Assembly (NCBI GenBank): GCA_003993805.1
Contig: RSEF01000002.1
Span: 8,447,829-8,511,828, forward strand
Reading direction: 5' to 3'
Source: Himantopus leucocephalus
Taxonomy: Eukaryota > Chordata > Aves > Charadriiformes > Recurvirostridae
Length of the DNA stretch: 64,000 bases
In this document: positions 27,280-41,000 of the stretch, piece after piece
Position numbering within the stretch: the first letter of the stretch is position 1
Layout of the letters: each line of letters begins with the position of its first letter
The notes under the pieces: model-generated
Seen by the model: only the letters and a program-made list of their open reading frames with translations
What the model was told of the DNA's origin: nothing
Databases searched by the model: none
Position numbers and translations under genes: made by a program

Positions 27280-27573
27280 TTAAAGCATGTTATTAAGGGC
27301 ATTGTCCAAATGTCTCTTAGACTCTGACAGGCTTGGGGCATCGACCACCTCTCTAGGAAGCCTGTTCCAGTGTTTGACCACCCTATCAGTAAAGAAATGC
27401 TTCCTAATGTCCAGTCTAAACCTTCCCTGGTGCAGCTTTGAACTATTCCCACGTGTCCTATTACTGGATCCCATGGAGAAGAGATCAGGACCTCCCTCTC
27501 CGCTTCCCCTCCTCAGGAAGCTGTAGAGAGCAATGAGGTCGTCCCTCAGCCTCCTTTTCTCCAAACTAGACAA
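27280..27573 (-). pseudogene. CR1 ORF2 remnant, part 2 (C-terminal end)
   Basis: Continuation of the preceding remnant in a different frame, about 97 codons. The positively charged EKRRLRDD block is followed by a glycine-rich stretch, then R-K-H-F-F-T-D-R and [10 protein letters not shown], which are hallmarks of the CR1 ORF2 C terminus. It runs to the natural stop of the ORF; the remaining bases to 27201 are the 3' UTR. Confidence 0.9.
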
Positions 27574-27748
27574 ACCCAGTCCTTATCCACTCCTCATAGA
27601 ACGTGCCTTCCAGCCCTTTCACCAGCTTGGTTGCCCTTCTCTGGATGCATTCAAGGACCTTCACATCCTTTTTAAACTGTGGGGCCCAGAACTGCACACA
27701 GTACTCACTGTGAGGCCGCACCAACGCTGAATGCAGCAGGATAATCAC
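27566..27748 (-). pseudogene. CR1 ORF2 remnant, part 1 (C-terminal reverse-transcriptase region)
   Basis: About 60 codons of CR1 ORF2 lying downstream of the reverse-transcriptase catalytic core, with [13 protein letters not shown] and the R-R-A-T block. It ends at a stop created by a frameshift. The catalytic YADD region is not included because the element is truncated upstream. It cannot encode a functional enzyme. Confidence 0.9.
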
Positions 27749-30374
27749 CTCTCTTGACCGGCTGGTTATTCTGTGTTAGGTCCAAGTTAATACATTTATG
27801 AAGTGGATTTTTGTAACAGAAGATAGGTCTTAACAGGAATTTTCTCTCCCTGAGAGCAGCTATCCAGACAACTGTGTTTAGTTTCTGAAATCAGACTGAA
27901 AATGTTTGATATGTGACCTGTTGCAGCTGGAACAAAACAAGTGGGCTTAGTACCACCAAGACAGAGCAGACCAGATCAGTCCTTTGCCTTTGTTCAGCAT
28001 AGCTCCCTCTTGTGTTTTAATCATATTTTTTTTTTTTAAAAACAGAAACCTTTCTCAATTAAGTTTTTGTCCATCCTGACATATTTGTAGGTCTTGGAGA
28101 CAGATGATCTAGTAATTTGTCATGGAGATGAAGCACCTCTAACATATTGCCTCTGATGAAGTTATTAGGTTGAAATTTTCAAATACGAGTCCTTAAAGAT
28201 GAGTATATATGACAACTTAATAACAATCTGCTGAGTATGGTTTGCTGTTGTGTCAATGGCAAAGTGGGATGAGCAGCCACTTTAAAAAAAAAACAACCAA
28301 AGAGCATTTTTATTTTAGTAGCTAATACTAATTCAGGTTTTAAAGTTATGGTATACTCTGATTTGGAGCAAAATTCAGAGGTCCTTGATGTGATGGAGAC
28401 TGGAACTAGCAGCCCACACTGTACAGATGGAACCAGTTTAGAATCTAAACATATTTGCATGGTCTCAGAAAGGCTTCTTAACACATGTGAAGGAGAACAC
28501 TATTGTAGTGAAGTTGCTTTTAGACCTCCTCTGCATGCATTTAGCTAACTCCAGTGCACCTGCTTTTTGGGCTTTCCCCAAGTGTCCTGTTCCTAATTAG
28601 GTGTTGGTGTGAGCACCTGCTGTTGGAGGTACGCTCTAGGTTTACCCGACCTCAGTTTAGGCACTCTGCTGAGTGTGAGTTAAGAACTGACAGTCTCTCC
28701 AGAGTCAATGTGGAGAGGCACTTTTGCAGTGTAGTTCCTCCTACCTAAAATTTGAAATATCTTCTAAATATAGTTCCCTCTCTCTTGGATACTTTCCCTG
28801 TAGTGTTCTTTATTTCTTCTAAAAATCTCCATAGGTCTTGTGGCTTCCAGTGTATACATGCTATTAGTTAAGATACTTTATATTAAAAACTGTCAAAGAA
28901 AGGAAAGCAATTTCATACAGTTCCCAAATTAATGACAGTCTGCTTGCACATTGGTTGCTTTCTGTTGGCATCTGGGTCCTAGTACAGACTGCCATTCTTA
29001 ATCATATTTTAATTTTCAAATAAATTGCTTTCATTATCCTTTCATTTACAATACCATGTGTGCATTACTGCTCATTAATGTTTGTCATCTACTTTGCTGA
29101 GACTGGGTTTTTAAATAGCCATAGTTGCAATGCAGTAATTAAAGATGATCCATGTTGGTTTTGTAGAAATTATTCTGAAGCCTTCTTAGAAAAAAATGCA
29201 AACCAGAGTGCTGTTGAAATCAGTTCCTTAAATGTATGGAAGCAGCTTAAGCATAAGTGCTTTGCCTGTAGGTAAAATGAGGGCACTTCTGATGGTTTTG
29301 CTAGAATGATGCCTAATGATGGATCTGTACAGAAACTATATTTCTCTGTAATTACTGATGGGCCTTTTGTTCTGAGTATAAGATTTTTATACTCAATATA
29401 AAGTAAGATTTTTTTTTCATATTGCTTTGCAAAATTTTTCTTCAAATATCTGTTTAGCATTGTTAGCTTCTGTTCAGCCAATTCCTTCCCCCTTTTTTCT
29501 ACTCCAGATAGCAAACCCTTGAATCGACTGAAACAACATGTCAGGGATTTTAAAATTACAGTTTTGGAACAGAATCTCTGTGGGACAGAAGTCAAAATGG
29601 CAGTAAACTCTGCCCCAGTTTTGGCCTAGCCATCTTCCCTGGGTAGTACATCACAGTACGTATCCGCACTTGCAATTTGCATTTGCTTGCCTATGGCACA
29701 GCCTATATGACTGATTTTATGTACACACAAAATTGTGGGTCTCCATACCTATGTCTACCTGATATTTTTATTCCTTTGCTCCTTAAGTGTGTGTGCTCAG
29801 TTTGAAAATCTGGCCCTTAGGGAGCCTGATGTGCATATTCAAAAGTAACGTCACTACTGATATGGCACCAGGAGTAAAGGGACAATTATGCACTATTCAA
29901 AGAGAAATTTAAATAGATTTTTGAGATATGATACTCCTTACGAACTGCCAGAGAGTTAGTTGTTTTTCTTGTAAGAAGCAACTTCAGGTGATGGGCACAC
30001 CCTAACGTAACAGTGCTTGGCCCCAGGAGTTGGTGCAGTCTTCTTGGTGGGACTTAAAACTTTAGTCCTGCAGTCACTTGCAGTGCTTCTGTGTTGCACT
30101 CTGTGGTCATGGCTGAAGAGGCCTCTTCATTTATATCAGGCTTCATTTGCTTCTTAGATGAAAAGATGAAATACATTCTGGCTCTTTCAGTCTATACCAT
30201 CATTTGCTTTTAATGAACCTTGCCACCTCTCCATGACTAAGATCTTAACACTCTTTCCCTGTCTCAGAGCAAAAAGCAAGTCTTAAAAACCAAAATTGCG
30301 GATGTTCAAGTTTCGTTCTACAGTTTATGTATCTTCATGAAAGTGTAGTGAAGGGGATATATTTGGAAATAGGA

Positions 30375-30395
30375 TTTTTTTTTTTTTTTTTTTTT
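30375..30395. repeat. T21 homopolymer run followed by an ambiguous base
   Basis: A run of 21 T followed by AAAAC, with an N at 30411, 16 bases downstream. The flanks are AT-rich unique intron and no retroposed body is recognisable on either side. Confidence 0.85.
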
Positions 30396-31968
30396 AAAAC
30401 TTAAAATGCANAATAATGCTCCATCAATTATTCAAATAGTAGTCATTTCAAATAGATAGATTCAATTTATAATGAATCAATATATTCAAATTAGTAATAA
30501 ATGTATAAATATACTTATTTGAGTGATAGAAGAAAACTCAACACCTCTGTATTTGAACCTTCTCTTACTTTAATATTGTACTCAAGCAAGTTGAAATAAG
30601 TGTAACACCTCCTTTTAGTGTTCATTAGCTGAAAAGCCGAGCTGGGTGAAACCTGGGAGTAGCACCTCAGCTCAGGTTGAATCCACAGTTTTTTTACAGT
30701 TTGTTCTTTTGTTATGGCTATCCATTCATCAAGGCCTTGTGCCTTTATTCCTATTAAGGCAAGTACCTGTTCAGTTTAATGATTTAGATTTTGGTTTAGC
30801 CAAATCACCTTCAGCGTGTGCCTCTGTCTCTTTGTTAGTTCTAGAGGAAACCTGTAGCAACTACAATTCTAACTTGCGTGTCCAATCTCATACACAAGGT
30901 TTGGTGAGCTGAATCAGATGTAAAAACAGTTTTTCCAAAAACTCGGGTTATTTAGTATGAAAAGAAATATTGCTTTTATTTGTTGTTAGAGATAATACCT
31001 TCTCTTATTTGAAATTTCTCTGTTCTCATTAATAGTGAAAAATGGAAGGACATGAGTAGGTGAAGTTGGTAACTCTGCACTAGGTCATCTAAATACATTG
31101 TCTAGATAAAACTGCAGGTTTACTAGTGAGAGTGTGGTGAGCTTTGGGAGTATATCTCAGAAGTTATTTTTCACTGAAAGAAGACCAACAGTTATGCCTT
31201 TTTGAAATGAATTCATCAAGCCCGTTCTACATGTAACAGAGCCCATAGCCATATCACACTCTATCATGGTCACATAAGACAATTCAACCTAAGCGCAATC
31301 AGTAATTTGAAATCACATCTGCATAGGAAACTTCAGTGCCAAGGAAAGATGAGTCTCTGCTTCAGCAGATGATATTCATCCTATGGGCTCCATATTACAG
31401 AAAAGCTTTAAAATTTCCTGAAGGGTACGATGATACTTGCAGCATTTTGCAGCTGCTTTTGATTTTTTCAGTTTTTCTAAAATTTTGGAAAAGCACGACA
31501 GCCACGGAACACTGAGGCTCTGCAGTAGAGACAATTGCTTAAGCAAATAGTTATTTTTAAGCGTGGAAATATTCCCAGTAGCGTCTGGGAGACTTGCAAT
31601 GAATTTAAATTTAGGCACGTGCTTAACAGTAACTGAATGCATTGGAGTTTGTGCAGAAAGAGACTGGGTAACACACGACATTCTTCAGAAGTACTTGCAA
31701 CCTCAAATGCTTAGAAATATTTGCCTTAAATCCAATCCTGAACTTTGTGTGAAAGACAGAGAATTCCATGAGTGTAAAATTTGTTGCAGGGTATTCCTTC
31801 CATTTTCTGTGCATGGGTAAATACATAAAAGACAAAACTTTAAGGTGTCGTAGCTCTCTGGATATGGTGACTTTGGGATGATTAGTCATTCTTTGGGGTG
31901 GAACAAAGGTAAACAAATTTGTTTTCTAATTTGGGCACTATATCATTAGCTTCTCTGCTACAGTGAAT

Positions 31969-32008
31969 AAGCATATTCTCTTAAGTCTAAGCATATTCTC
32001 TCTTATTT
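31969..32008. repeat. Tandem duplication, 20-base unit, two copies
   Basis: AAGCATATTCTCT begins at 31969 and again at 31989; the first fourteen bases of the unit are conserved and the rest has diverged. It is a local duplication in AT-rich intron. Confidence 0.75.
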
Positions 32009-34699
32009 ATTTACCACTTTTTCCTGTGGTGGATAATGATATAAATGCTTATTATAACATGCAAATACAATGACAGTTACAATTCATCATAATTCTGGAT
32101 GGCCGCAGATTTTAAATTTTAGTAACCCGATATTCAGAAAAGTTGATTATACTGGAAAAAAATCATAATTAGAAGAGATGCAATAAGGCTTTGCTATTCC
32201 CATTCCAGTACATGAAGAATGTCAATATTCGCACAGAAAATCAGAATCTGTGCGGAGATGAAGACAGGAGAGAGAAGTAGTAATACAGTTAAAGAAATGT
32301 AATATTGTCGGTTTTGCATAGATTGCCTTATTCTGGTCATGGTTATCAAGGCTTGAGGAATATCCCACCTACTGCGAGAAGACATCCCTCAATGCATTGA
32401 AGCTGCTGCAATAGCTTTAGAATATGCAGCAAACGCTTGCTTTTCAGTAATGTAATAGGGATCTGCGCAACCCTTGTCTCTCTGTATAAGAGGTATCAGT
32501 AATGTCAGTGAATTGCTGAGGACCTGCCAACAATGTTAAAAAAATAATCTTGTTTATGTAGATATATTTTTCTGTTTGTTGTGTGATATTAAAATAAGCA
32601 GAGCAGAAAATGATAGATGATTTTTTTTTTCTTTTGCATAACAGTCACTGTCCAGATAAGGTGAGGGCTAAAAGATTTCTCTTCTTCATACCACATAATA
32701 TGCCATTTTCATTTTGTGCTGCTTATAACCCTGAGTGTCATAGCTTTCTATTCTAGTCTGAATAGTCAATGAAACATTATGAAGCCGATAAGAAAAGCTG
32801 GTCCCCGTTACTTGGCAACGGCTGTTAAGCAGAGCTGAGTGCTGTTGATTGAGGAGATTAGCTGCCATAGATAAACCTCCTCTTTTTGCTGCCCTGCTGC
32901 TTATCTTTCCACCCATAACAAGTTGCACCAAATATGACAGCAGTCAGTGGTTTCGGCAGAATATGAACTTTGTGGCAAATGAAGTTTGTGCAAAAGACTT
33001 AGGGTGCTGACTTTAAAATCTGGAATTTATTAAAATTTGCAGGTTGTTTATCTGGACTGTCCTTTCTTAACTTGGGGGTGAATATTTTTGATTGAAAGGG
33101 AGATCCCCCAGATGTGAGAGAAACAGGGTGTCCTGTTCCTACATTGTCCATTCATAAACACTGAAAATAGTAGCAAATATTTTTAACTGTTGTCTCTGGC
33201 TCCTGTTCTTAGTGACAGTGAAGAAATAAATGGAATACACTGTAAAATCACTGCAGTTACTAGATATGCAGAAGTTGGATTGAAAGATAAAAATTTGGCT
33301 GTTTTGGTTGGTGCCTTTGGGAAAAAATGCTATTGTAGATTAAACAGAAATGTCTGGGTGCATCGAAAACTGTTTATATCTGTACGTGGCTTGGAAATCT
33401 TTCTAGTTTCAATATAACCAAATTACGTTTCGTCACAGAAGCATTTTTTTGATTGGAAACGTAGAGCTGAAATATGGCTAGTGATAGAAGCTGGTGGCTT
33501 TTTCCTTCCTTAGGATTCATGTTTCTTTTTCCTCTCACGTATTTAGAATGTTGGTTTATCCCAATGCTTTTGTTAGTAAGTGTGCAGTTCTCATTATGTT
33601 TTTGCCTTTGGAGAAGTCTTTGGTGAAGTCCATACCACCACCATGGAGCTGCTGTCCCTTTGCAAACCTCTCTGCTGGCCAGAACGGGAGCGTAGGCTCG
33701 GCTGGTTGAATAACTGGGAAATGGCAAAGCATTGGCAGAAGCCTGAAACTCTGAAGTGACACACTTAAGAGAAGTAGTCTTTGTGTAGAGATCCAGGTGA
33801 ATAGTTACCCATCTAATAAGTGTCATAAGTTCAGCAATATTATTTAAATGTGCGTTATTATTTTCAGTAATCCAACAGAAGCTTCAGAATAACAGATTTT
33901 GGGTGGAGGCACTTTCCTTCACTTAGGCTTGCAATCCTTTTTGTTAGCTCTATCAAGACATACTAAAAAAAAAGTGATGGTTTCTGCCTGGAACAGCATT
34001 CAGCTGGAGTATAAGAAGAGACAACAAAAAGATATACTATTTTCTGTGTAGTTTTGTTATCCCAAGCAAGAATCTGGCACTTCATAAGCAATATAGCATG
34101 AGGGAGAAATTTAGAAAGATACAGTATGGAGCTCATCAGTAAAATATTATTTCAGTGGGTTTTTTTGCTGATCCTGTAGTCCTGGCTTTCAAGTTTGGGG
34201 TTTTTTTTATTTATTTTGCATCTTTGATGAACTGTTATTTCCTCCTTTTGTAGCCTGAATACTTTGTTCAAAATTATTCTTATTTATTCTCTCTTCTTTT
34301 AAGAAGTATATATGCTGAGTATACAACTTCTGTACTTAACCATTCAAATTGCAGGGGAATATAAAGCTGTGAGCAGCTTAAATTCTGCCCCCAAACTCCA
34401 GTTAAATAATGGCTTTTAATTGTATACAGTATTTTAAAAAGCACATTACAACTTATAAGTATGCTCAAATGTTAAATATTTCCAGTAAATTGTATGTATT
34501 CTGTGAATAAAATAGGAAGCAATTTGGGGTTGTGCATTTCAGAGGCATTGAGCGGTCTCCGTGCCCGTTGCAAAAGCAGATAAATCTTGCTTTGCAGATC
34601 CATTAGTGTCATAATTTCAGACATTACAAGTCTTAAAAGTTGTTGTGAACTGTAACACATAAAACTGAGGAGAATTAAATACTTCTGAAACTGCTCCCA

Positions 34700-35060
34700 G
34701 CCCTGTTCCAGCTCTCTGTTCCCATATCATTTCATCTGTCTGCGGGCTTACTTACAGAGACAAAAGATCATCCTCTATTCCGAAGACTTCTGCTCTGGAA
34801 AAGGCATTTCACCGTAGGGCTTTTTCCAGCCTGTAGATAATCTCTTTTGCGTCTCTCAATGTCCTTTCCAAAATTTATCGCTCATTTTAAAATTTGGACA
34901 CCAGAACTCTGTATTCCCACACTGACCTCATCAATGCTGCATACTGAATGACATCATCTCCTTATTCCAACTTTTTGCTGTCATGTTCATATATCCACAA
35001 ATGTTATTAGTGCATTTGCCCTGGTGTTGTCTCAGACTGGACGCTGGGGTCTGAATCAAG
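34700..35060 (-). mobile_element. Probable ancient CR1-type LINE fragment
   Basis: As read on +, the section around 34840-35030 follows the layout of ancient amniote CR1 3' regions. A GCGTCTCTCAATGTCC-like block is followed by TTTGGACACCAGAACTCTGT and a CTCATCAATGCTGCATACTGA block. After these come a CTCCTTATTCC section and a CATATATCCACAAATGTTATT section that in relatives encodes the conserved part before the UTR. Identity is low, so the edges are guesses. It could belong to a related ancient LINE clade (L3-like). Confidence 0.55.
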
Positions 35061-38000
35061 CAAGGAGGACCGTGATGTCTCATGGCCTTCACCTATTCCC
35101 ATCAGCAAAGCTATGGGCAGCGCTCCGGCTCCATCACACGGCGGGGGGACAGCTATGTCCAGACCTGTAATTCATTGTGATAGAAATAACTTTTCTGAAT
35201 GCAGCTTCTGATAGGTGGTCCTAGGTATATAACATCATATTTAGCCTGTTTTAAAGCATAGTTTTCTTGAAAGCTGTCAGATTTTTCACACTCTCCAGAC
35301 TGTTCAGCAGAAACTGCGAGCATCCCTCTGTCAAAGTTTGAGGTGAGGTTCCCGGCTGTTCCCGTGCCCATGTGTAAGCTGCCAGAGGCAGCTTGATGTG
35401 CTGTGGCTTCTATAGGCATGCTGATATTTCCTACACGGGCAAGATGCAGAGATTTCTGAGATAGCTCCAAACAGTTTTAATCAGTCCACAGGGTGCAGCA
35501 CTCTGTGAAGTTACCCTAGTTTATAAGGGTTTCCCCTCCCCTTCATAAAGGAATGCATTTAAAATTTCTGCTGATGCGTTCAGGTTGGCATAACATAATT
35601 TTCCATAATTTTTGTAATACTTTGCAGCGAGGGAACAAGATGGAGGTCTTTATTGCTATAATTTCATGCATGTCTGAAGTCAATTCCATTTAGGAATAAT
35701 TTCAGTAGCTCAGATTACAAAAGTAATCTGCTGTCTCAATAAATATTGTCCTGCAAAGATCTAGAAAGCTTCAAGTTTGGCAAAGGTCAGAAATAAACTG
35801 AGTTTGCTCTAACTATTAGATGCTGCATCTGATGAATATGAATGGAGTGGTCATTAGTCATGTTTTCACGAGAACACTGTCTCCTGCAAACCCGTAATAA
35901 CTAACTCTTAAAATACAAGCTCTTGGCACTTAGACAGCACAAGTTAAAACTTTCACTACTTTGTTTTTAAATACAAAATGAAAATTAATGCAGAAATCCA
36001 CTTTGCTGAACATGTTTCCTTGCAGAGTTATTTTTGCCTTGGGAATACAGATGCAAAAGCAGCTACAGTCTGATCACACAGTGAAGGCATTGCCAGCACC
36101 AAAGTGGGTCTTGGCACCGACCGAAAACGTAATGGGGATCCTTGAAGTGACTGAAGTACACCTCAGTGATACTTGGAAAATTAGTGTGCATAAATAAGCA
36201 TTAGTATATTTGCATCTCATTGCTTCCATAAATAAATTCTTAGTCCCTCCAGTAATCTCTGTTCATAAATGCATATTGAGTAAAAAAAGAATCGTTCATG
36301 TTTCATCATTCCCCATTGCTCTGGCTTAATTTTAAACAGTGCAAGCAATAGGAGCTCCATTACTCTTCCAAGAGGGAGTTGATCAGCTTCAGAATAGTTT
36401 CTCGCTGCTTGAAACTTGTTCTGATTCAGAGTGTTCATTTTGGTCTTTTCACTTCATTTCTTCCAATAATGTCATAAATAATTAATTGACCAGGTTGCAT
36501 AAACTTTTAGTCTTTTCCCATAAAGAATCAGATAGTTCAGTGCTTAAGGATCTATGTGGCTACCTCCTTTCTTTGCTTTTTCTCTGAACCTCTCTGGTTT
36601 ATTCATATCTTTCTGGTAATTATGTGGTCAGAATTTGGTGCAGTATTCTGTCTTTTTTTTCTGGAAAAAAATAGTTTTTCTAGATGGGGAGTGGTACAGA
36701 GCTCAGGCTTCTCAATAATGAAATAGCAATGTAAAGTATAAACTTATATGTTAGTCTTGAAGTCTAATGACGAAATATGCTACGGAAAAAGAGATAGCTT
36801 TATTGTAAGCCTATTAATATTTGACTTATACTTGAACTTAAAGTATTTTTCCTCTTGGGGAAGGATTTATATGTTTGTCTTTCCTCTCTTTTCTCTTTAG
36901 TAGCAGTATTGACCAAAAAAAGGAGTTGCTGTTCAGATGATTTTGATTGCAAGCTCTTTTTTCTTAGAGACATCACAGCTAATATTGAATATGTAGTTTT
37001 GTTTAGAAAACTCCTCTTAATATAGATTAGAGCTTCTTGGGTTTTTGTCAAAGGTTTTCTCAAGTCTGGATTTGTCTCTGTGATCAAAAGTAGAGGCAGA
37101 TGGTTTCCGTGGCTTACAAACTGCAGTGGTCATCTGGATGTGGAAGATGTAGATTCAGTCACTGCTTTGTCATCCTTTCTTGTCCTCACCATGGAGCCAA
37201 AAACCATAGCTTTCATTCCACATAGCTACCTAGGCTGTGGAAAATTCAGGTTTGGTTCCCTAAGAGGTACCATGTTATTCAAGCATTATTCAACTGGAAC
37301 ATTAGCTCTAGCAGCAAAAATTTAAGACTTGCTGTCTTTTTATCTGTACTTTTTCCTTTCCTTCAACTCCCTCCTGCCCTTTCCTCCCAAGGCATGGCCA
37401 TTATTTCTGTGGCTGGGAGGCCTACGTACGACCTGTTAAGACTGCGGTTCATTTCTGTGCTCTGAATCGCAGAAAGTAGGCATTGAAATCCGGACCTCTC
37501 TTTCTCTTAGCTGAATAACTTAACTTAGGGGCTCTTTGGAAGCTGGCAGCGCTTCTTTTCATGGTGCGCCTGCTCTCCTCTTGCTTTGTTAAACTGTAGC
37601 TGGCTTTTTCACGGTCCTTTCCTTCCCTCCTTTTGCTGTACTCAAGAAAGAGCAGGAGTTTTTAATTATTTTCTCTACAATTTACATATTTCTGTTGTAA
37701 CTTAAGAAAACTTCTCAAGTGAAAGTGTGCATAATATTTCGGGACCATACAATCCACCACTTAAATTAGCAGGTTAGCAGAGAAATAGTTCCTAAAATGA
37801 TATTTCCCCTCTGTTGAAGGTTATAACTTTTTTTGATGAAGGAAGAACAGAATCCTCCAGAAATTGCTCTCAGAATTACTCCTTGAGACTGCAAACCCCA
37901 GAGGAGCTATTCGCTCTCAGTTGTGCTTCGGGATGATTTGGATCTTTGCAAATCCCATCCTTATCACAGTGTTTGCACAACAGCTAACTAATGCTGCTGT

Positions 38001-41000
38001 TAATGTGAACTTTTGTCTTTTAATACGAGCACTGTCATAGTCACTACCAGGCCATCCAGGGCTTTCAATCAGCAGCAGTATCCTGGGATTTTAGGTTTTG
38101 GGGTTTTTTTGTTTGAAAGCAGACCGGCCATCCACTTTTTTTCCTTAAGTATCTGTGTCCAAAGAGGTGAGGAATGGCATTAAAGCTTGTTAGAGTCCTT
38201 TCATAGGAGTGTTAGGCGGTCTGCCTTTCAGCAGAATTTACAAAGTTACCTTTGCCTCCCAGGCAGTATTAATTAAGTAGCTGAGGAAGACTGTGTTTAC
38301 TGGGCTGTTAGTAAGAGTATCCACTGCATTTTCTTGTTGGATAATTTTGTTTTTTCAAGTTTAGAACATCTTACATTGTTGTTTTCTGTTTCCTGTTGTG
38401 GTCCTATTAAATCTACAACATAAATATACAAAAAAATATGCTTTGTGTTTTATTTACAGCTGAGGATTTACTTTTATTGCATAACTTTTTGTGCCTTACA
38501 CAATAGCAAAAGCAGAGTACCACCACATACTCTTTTTAAAATAATTTGTATGCACTTGGCTTACTTGTCTTAATAATGCATTACTTCTAGAAACAACTAT
38601 CTTAGCTTTTTTTTTTTTAATCTATTTTATTGTATTTCTTAATTTTAAATAACTGCTTAAAAACTTCCAAATGCCAGTCAGCCATATGGATAAGGAAGAC
38701 TGAGGGTGGCTATAACTGCATAGCTGTGTATTCCAGATGATGTCAAATGGATCTGAAAGCAATAAATTTAGGTGGTGAATAGCGTGTGCTCCAGAACCGA
38801 TCCCTGAGCGCGAAACTGTCCACTAGATGCCACTATTACTGCTCTGAAACGGAAATAACCAAGGACTACTGAGGCTGCACAGAGATAAGCAAAATAAAAT
38901 GGTAAAAAGGTTTTAAAAGTTTAACACGGGGAGATTGTCTCCTAGGAAGGCTGCGTTCTCCGTGGAGCGCTGCAGGTTTGCAATGCAGTTAACCGTGATT
39001 GCAAGCAGCAGCTTTTCTGACGAACTGCTGCAGTGAGACTTGTAAGCATTTGCTGTTTGAAAGCATTGGAGTAATATTTTCAAAACATTGCATGAGAAAT
39101 GACACTGTAGAAGCCACTGTTGCTCTATCTGTATGAAGTCTACCTCGCTTGAAAAGAGAATTTAAAAGTAGAGGTATAAATTATGAACAAGTCTCTTTTA
39201 ATAGATGGAATATTAAAAGTATGCCGTTTGCGGAAGAGCTTACTTGTAAAAGTCGAGTGTGGGTTTGTGGACTATGTCTTCTGAAATAAGCCTCCTGGTA
39301 CGCAACTTAATGTCCTCTTCATGGAACTGTAACATTTTAAATTTTTTTTGGAAAAGGATTTTGAAAACAAACACCATACTGGAGAGAAATAGCAGGGAGA
39401 GAAGAGTAAAATACTTTAAAAATCTCCTTCATACTTCCTAAAACATTTAACATCTGTGACCTTGAAGTCCAGCATCATGAGACTTTTGAGATGCAAATAT
39501 TATGCTTCCCATTGGAAAGTGATTTAATCTTTCTAGTAGGCAACTCAGGCTGTAACTGTGGGTTATGACATCAGGTACTGCCCTTTCATTAGTCCTGGAC
39601 TACTCTTGGACCTTACAGCACCTTAAACCAATACTGGGGGAAGGAGTGCAATGTCCATATTCAACGAGAAGAAGGAATCCTTTTCTTAAAGAAGGTTAAG
39701 TTGCTGACGAACAATGTCCACTGAAAACTCTGTAGAAACATTAGAGGAGGTTCTCTGATTAACTGCAAGAGCATAAATGATACCGTCAGAGGTGGCAGCA
39801 GATGCCATTCGACACACTGCTGGGTCTGTGGACTTTCTTGTTTAGGTTACGACACAGCACAAAGCATGATGCCTACAATAAGGGGCAAGCCTTACCTTTT
39901 ATACAAAGCTCTATTTTGTATTTTTTTAACAGTAGTTAGGTAATTAGGGTAAGGAAGCTGAAGCGTTGGTTGACCCATGTATGTGAATACTGTCACTGTC
40001 TGGAGAGACTCTTCCTTTCCGGCTGCTGCAGGAAGTTTGAAGAGCAGAAGAACCAGGTGCTTCAAAGCATCTGCTTGAAGGCTCCTTTGCAAAGGTCACT
40101 TGTCATGTGAAAATTTCACTCCATGTAGATCTAAATAATTAATTACTGCACAACACAATCTTTTAATTTATGTCTATCAAGCTTTCATTAGCCTGCAGAC
40201 AACCTCCAGTGTCTCTACCAGTCCTCATAGCTTTGCTCAGTAGCAAAATACACTCAACAAGAACTCATTCCTTTTTGCTGGTATTATTCAAAACTGCGCC
40301 AAGTCTTGTATACATCTTAGTTTCAGTTGTCAGATCAGCCATACTTGGTGCTTCCAGGATGGGATATGTTTCTCTAGCCAAAGACACCTTATTATACACT
40401 GGGTTTTTTTGTGTGAATCACTACTTCAAATGAATTGAATGCACCAGCTGCCCGCAAATAGTCTTACCTTCAAGGTGAAGGTGGTCACTCAGTTCGAGTT
40501 TCCAAAGACTTTTTAGTAGCTGTTAAGCGTATGACGCCTGTCTGTCTTACTAACTGAACCTGTTCGCACAATCAGCTCTTCAAATCTGTGTTTCAAACTA
40601 CAGTTTTTTACTCTCTCCCTTTATATAATTCAGTACCTAGATGTCAGTCATGAATGTAACGTGGTACTTCCTTCCTCAGTAGGTAATAGAGATCATAAAT
40701 ATCCACTAATTCACCACAAATGGGCAATAATAATGAATTAAGATGGGAGTTTTCCATTTGTTTCTAACCCTTCCTCAAAAATCATCCTTCCAGAACTTGT
40801 GTTTTGACTTGTTCACTGTTTAATCTATCAGTTGTATTTTTTTCACTAGAAGTTGATAAATATTCAGTGTAAATACATGCTCCAGGGTATTGTCTCTATT
40901 AAATCTGCCACTATTTGAGATCTTTCTGGGTACCTGGGTTATGTTAAATTTGTGTCTTTTAATGTTAGCTTCTAACTTTGTAACATAAATTTGTCAAAAT

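Larger units (their letters stand above)
27201..27775 (-). mobile_element. CR1 LINE, 5'-truncated 3' end, well preserved
   Basis: Read on the minus strand this is the terminal part of CR1 ORF2 plus the short 3' UTR. Two frames carry typical CR1 protein sequence. 27748-27566 encodes the post-polymerase block with [19 protein letters not shown] and [10 protein letters not shown]. 27573-27280 encodes [15 protein letters not shown], then HWNRLP and LDNALNNML at the C terminus. The two frames meet at about 27566-27573, so a single-base loss has shifted the frame and the copy is dead. The 3' end lies at about 27201, with the CR1-typical GGTTGGAAGGGACC (as read on +) next to it. Known: CR1 ends in short direct repeats and lacks a poly(A) tail, and most copies are 5'-truncated. 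The family is clear; the subfamily cannot be assigned by eye. Confidence 0.95.
27776..34699. other. Intronic stretch without recognisable genes or elements
   Basis: About 6.9 kb between two CR1 fragments. It contains the T21 run with N at 30411 and the 20-base duplication at 31969. A block at about 28560-28750 is somewhat more GC-rich and could be a very old repeat, but no family landmark is clear. Confidence 0.65.

Noticed and set aside
29170..29595. 141-codon open frame on the minus strand
   Set aside because: The Lys/Leu-rich composition mirrors an AT-rich non-coding strand, and no motif or conserved domain is visible.
33374..33826. 150-codon open frame on the minus strand
   Set aside because: Low-complexity-free but without family resemblance, splice context or promoter; it is a plausible chance frame among hundreds in 64 kb.
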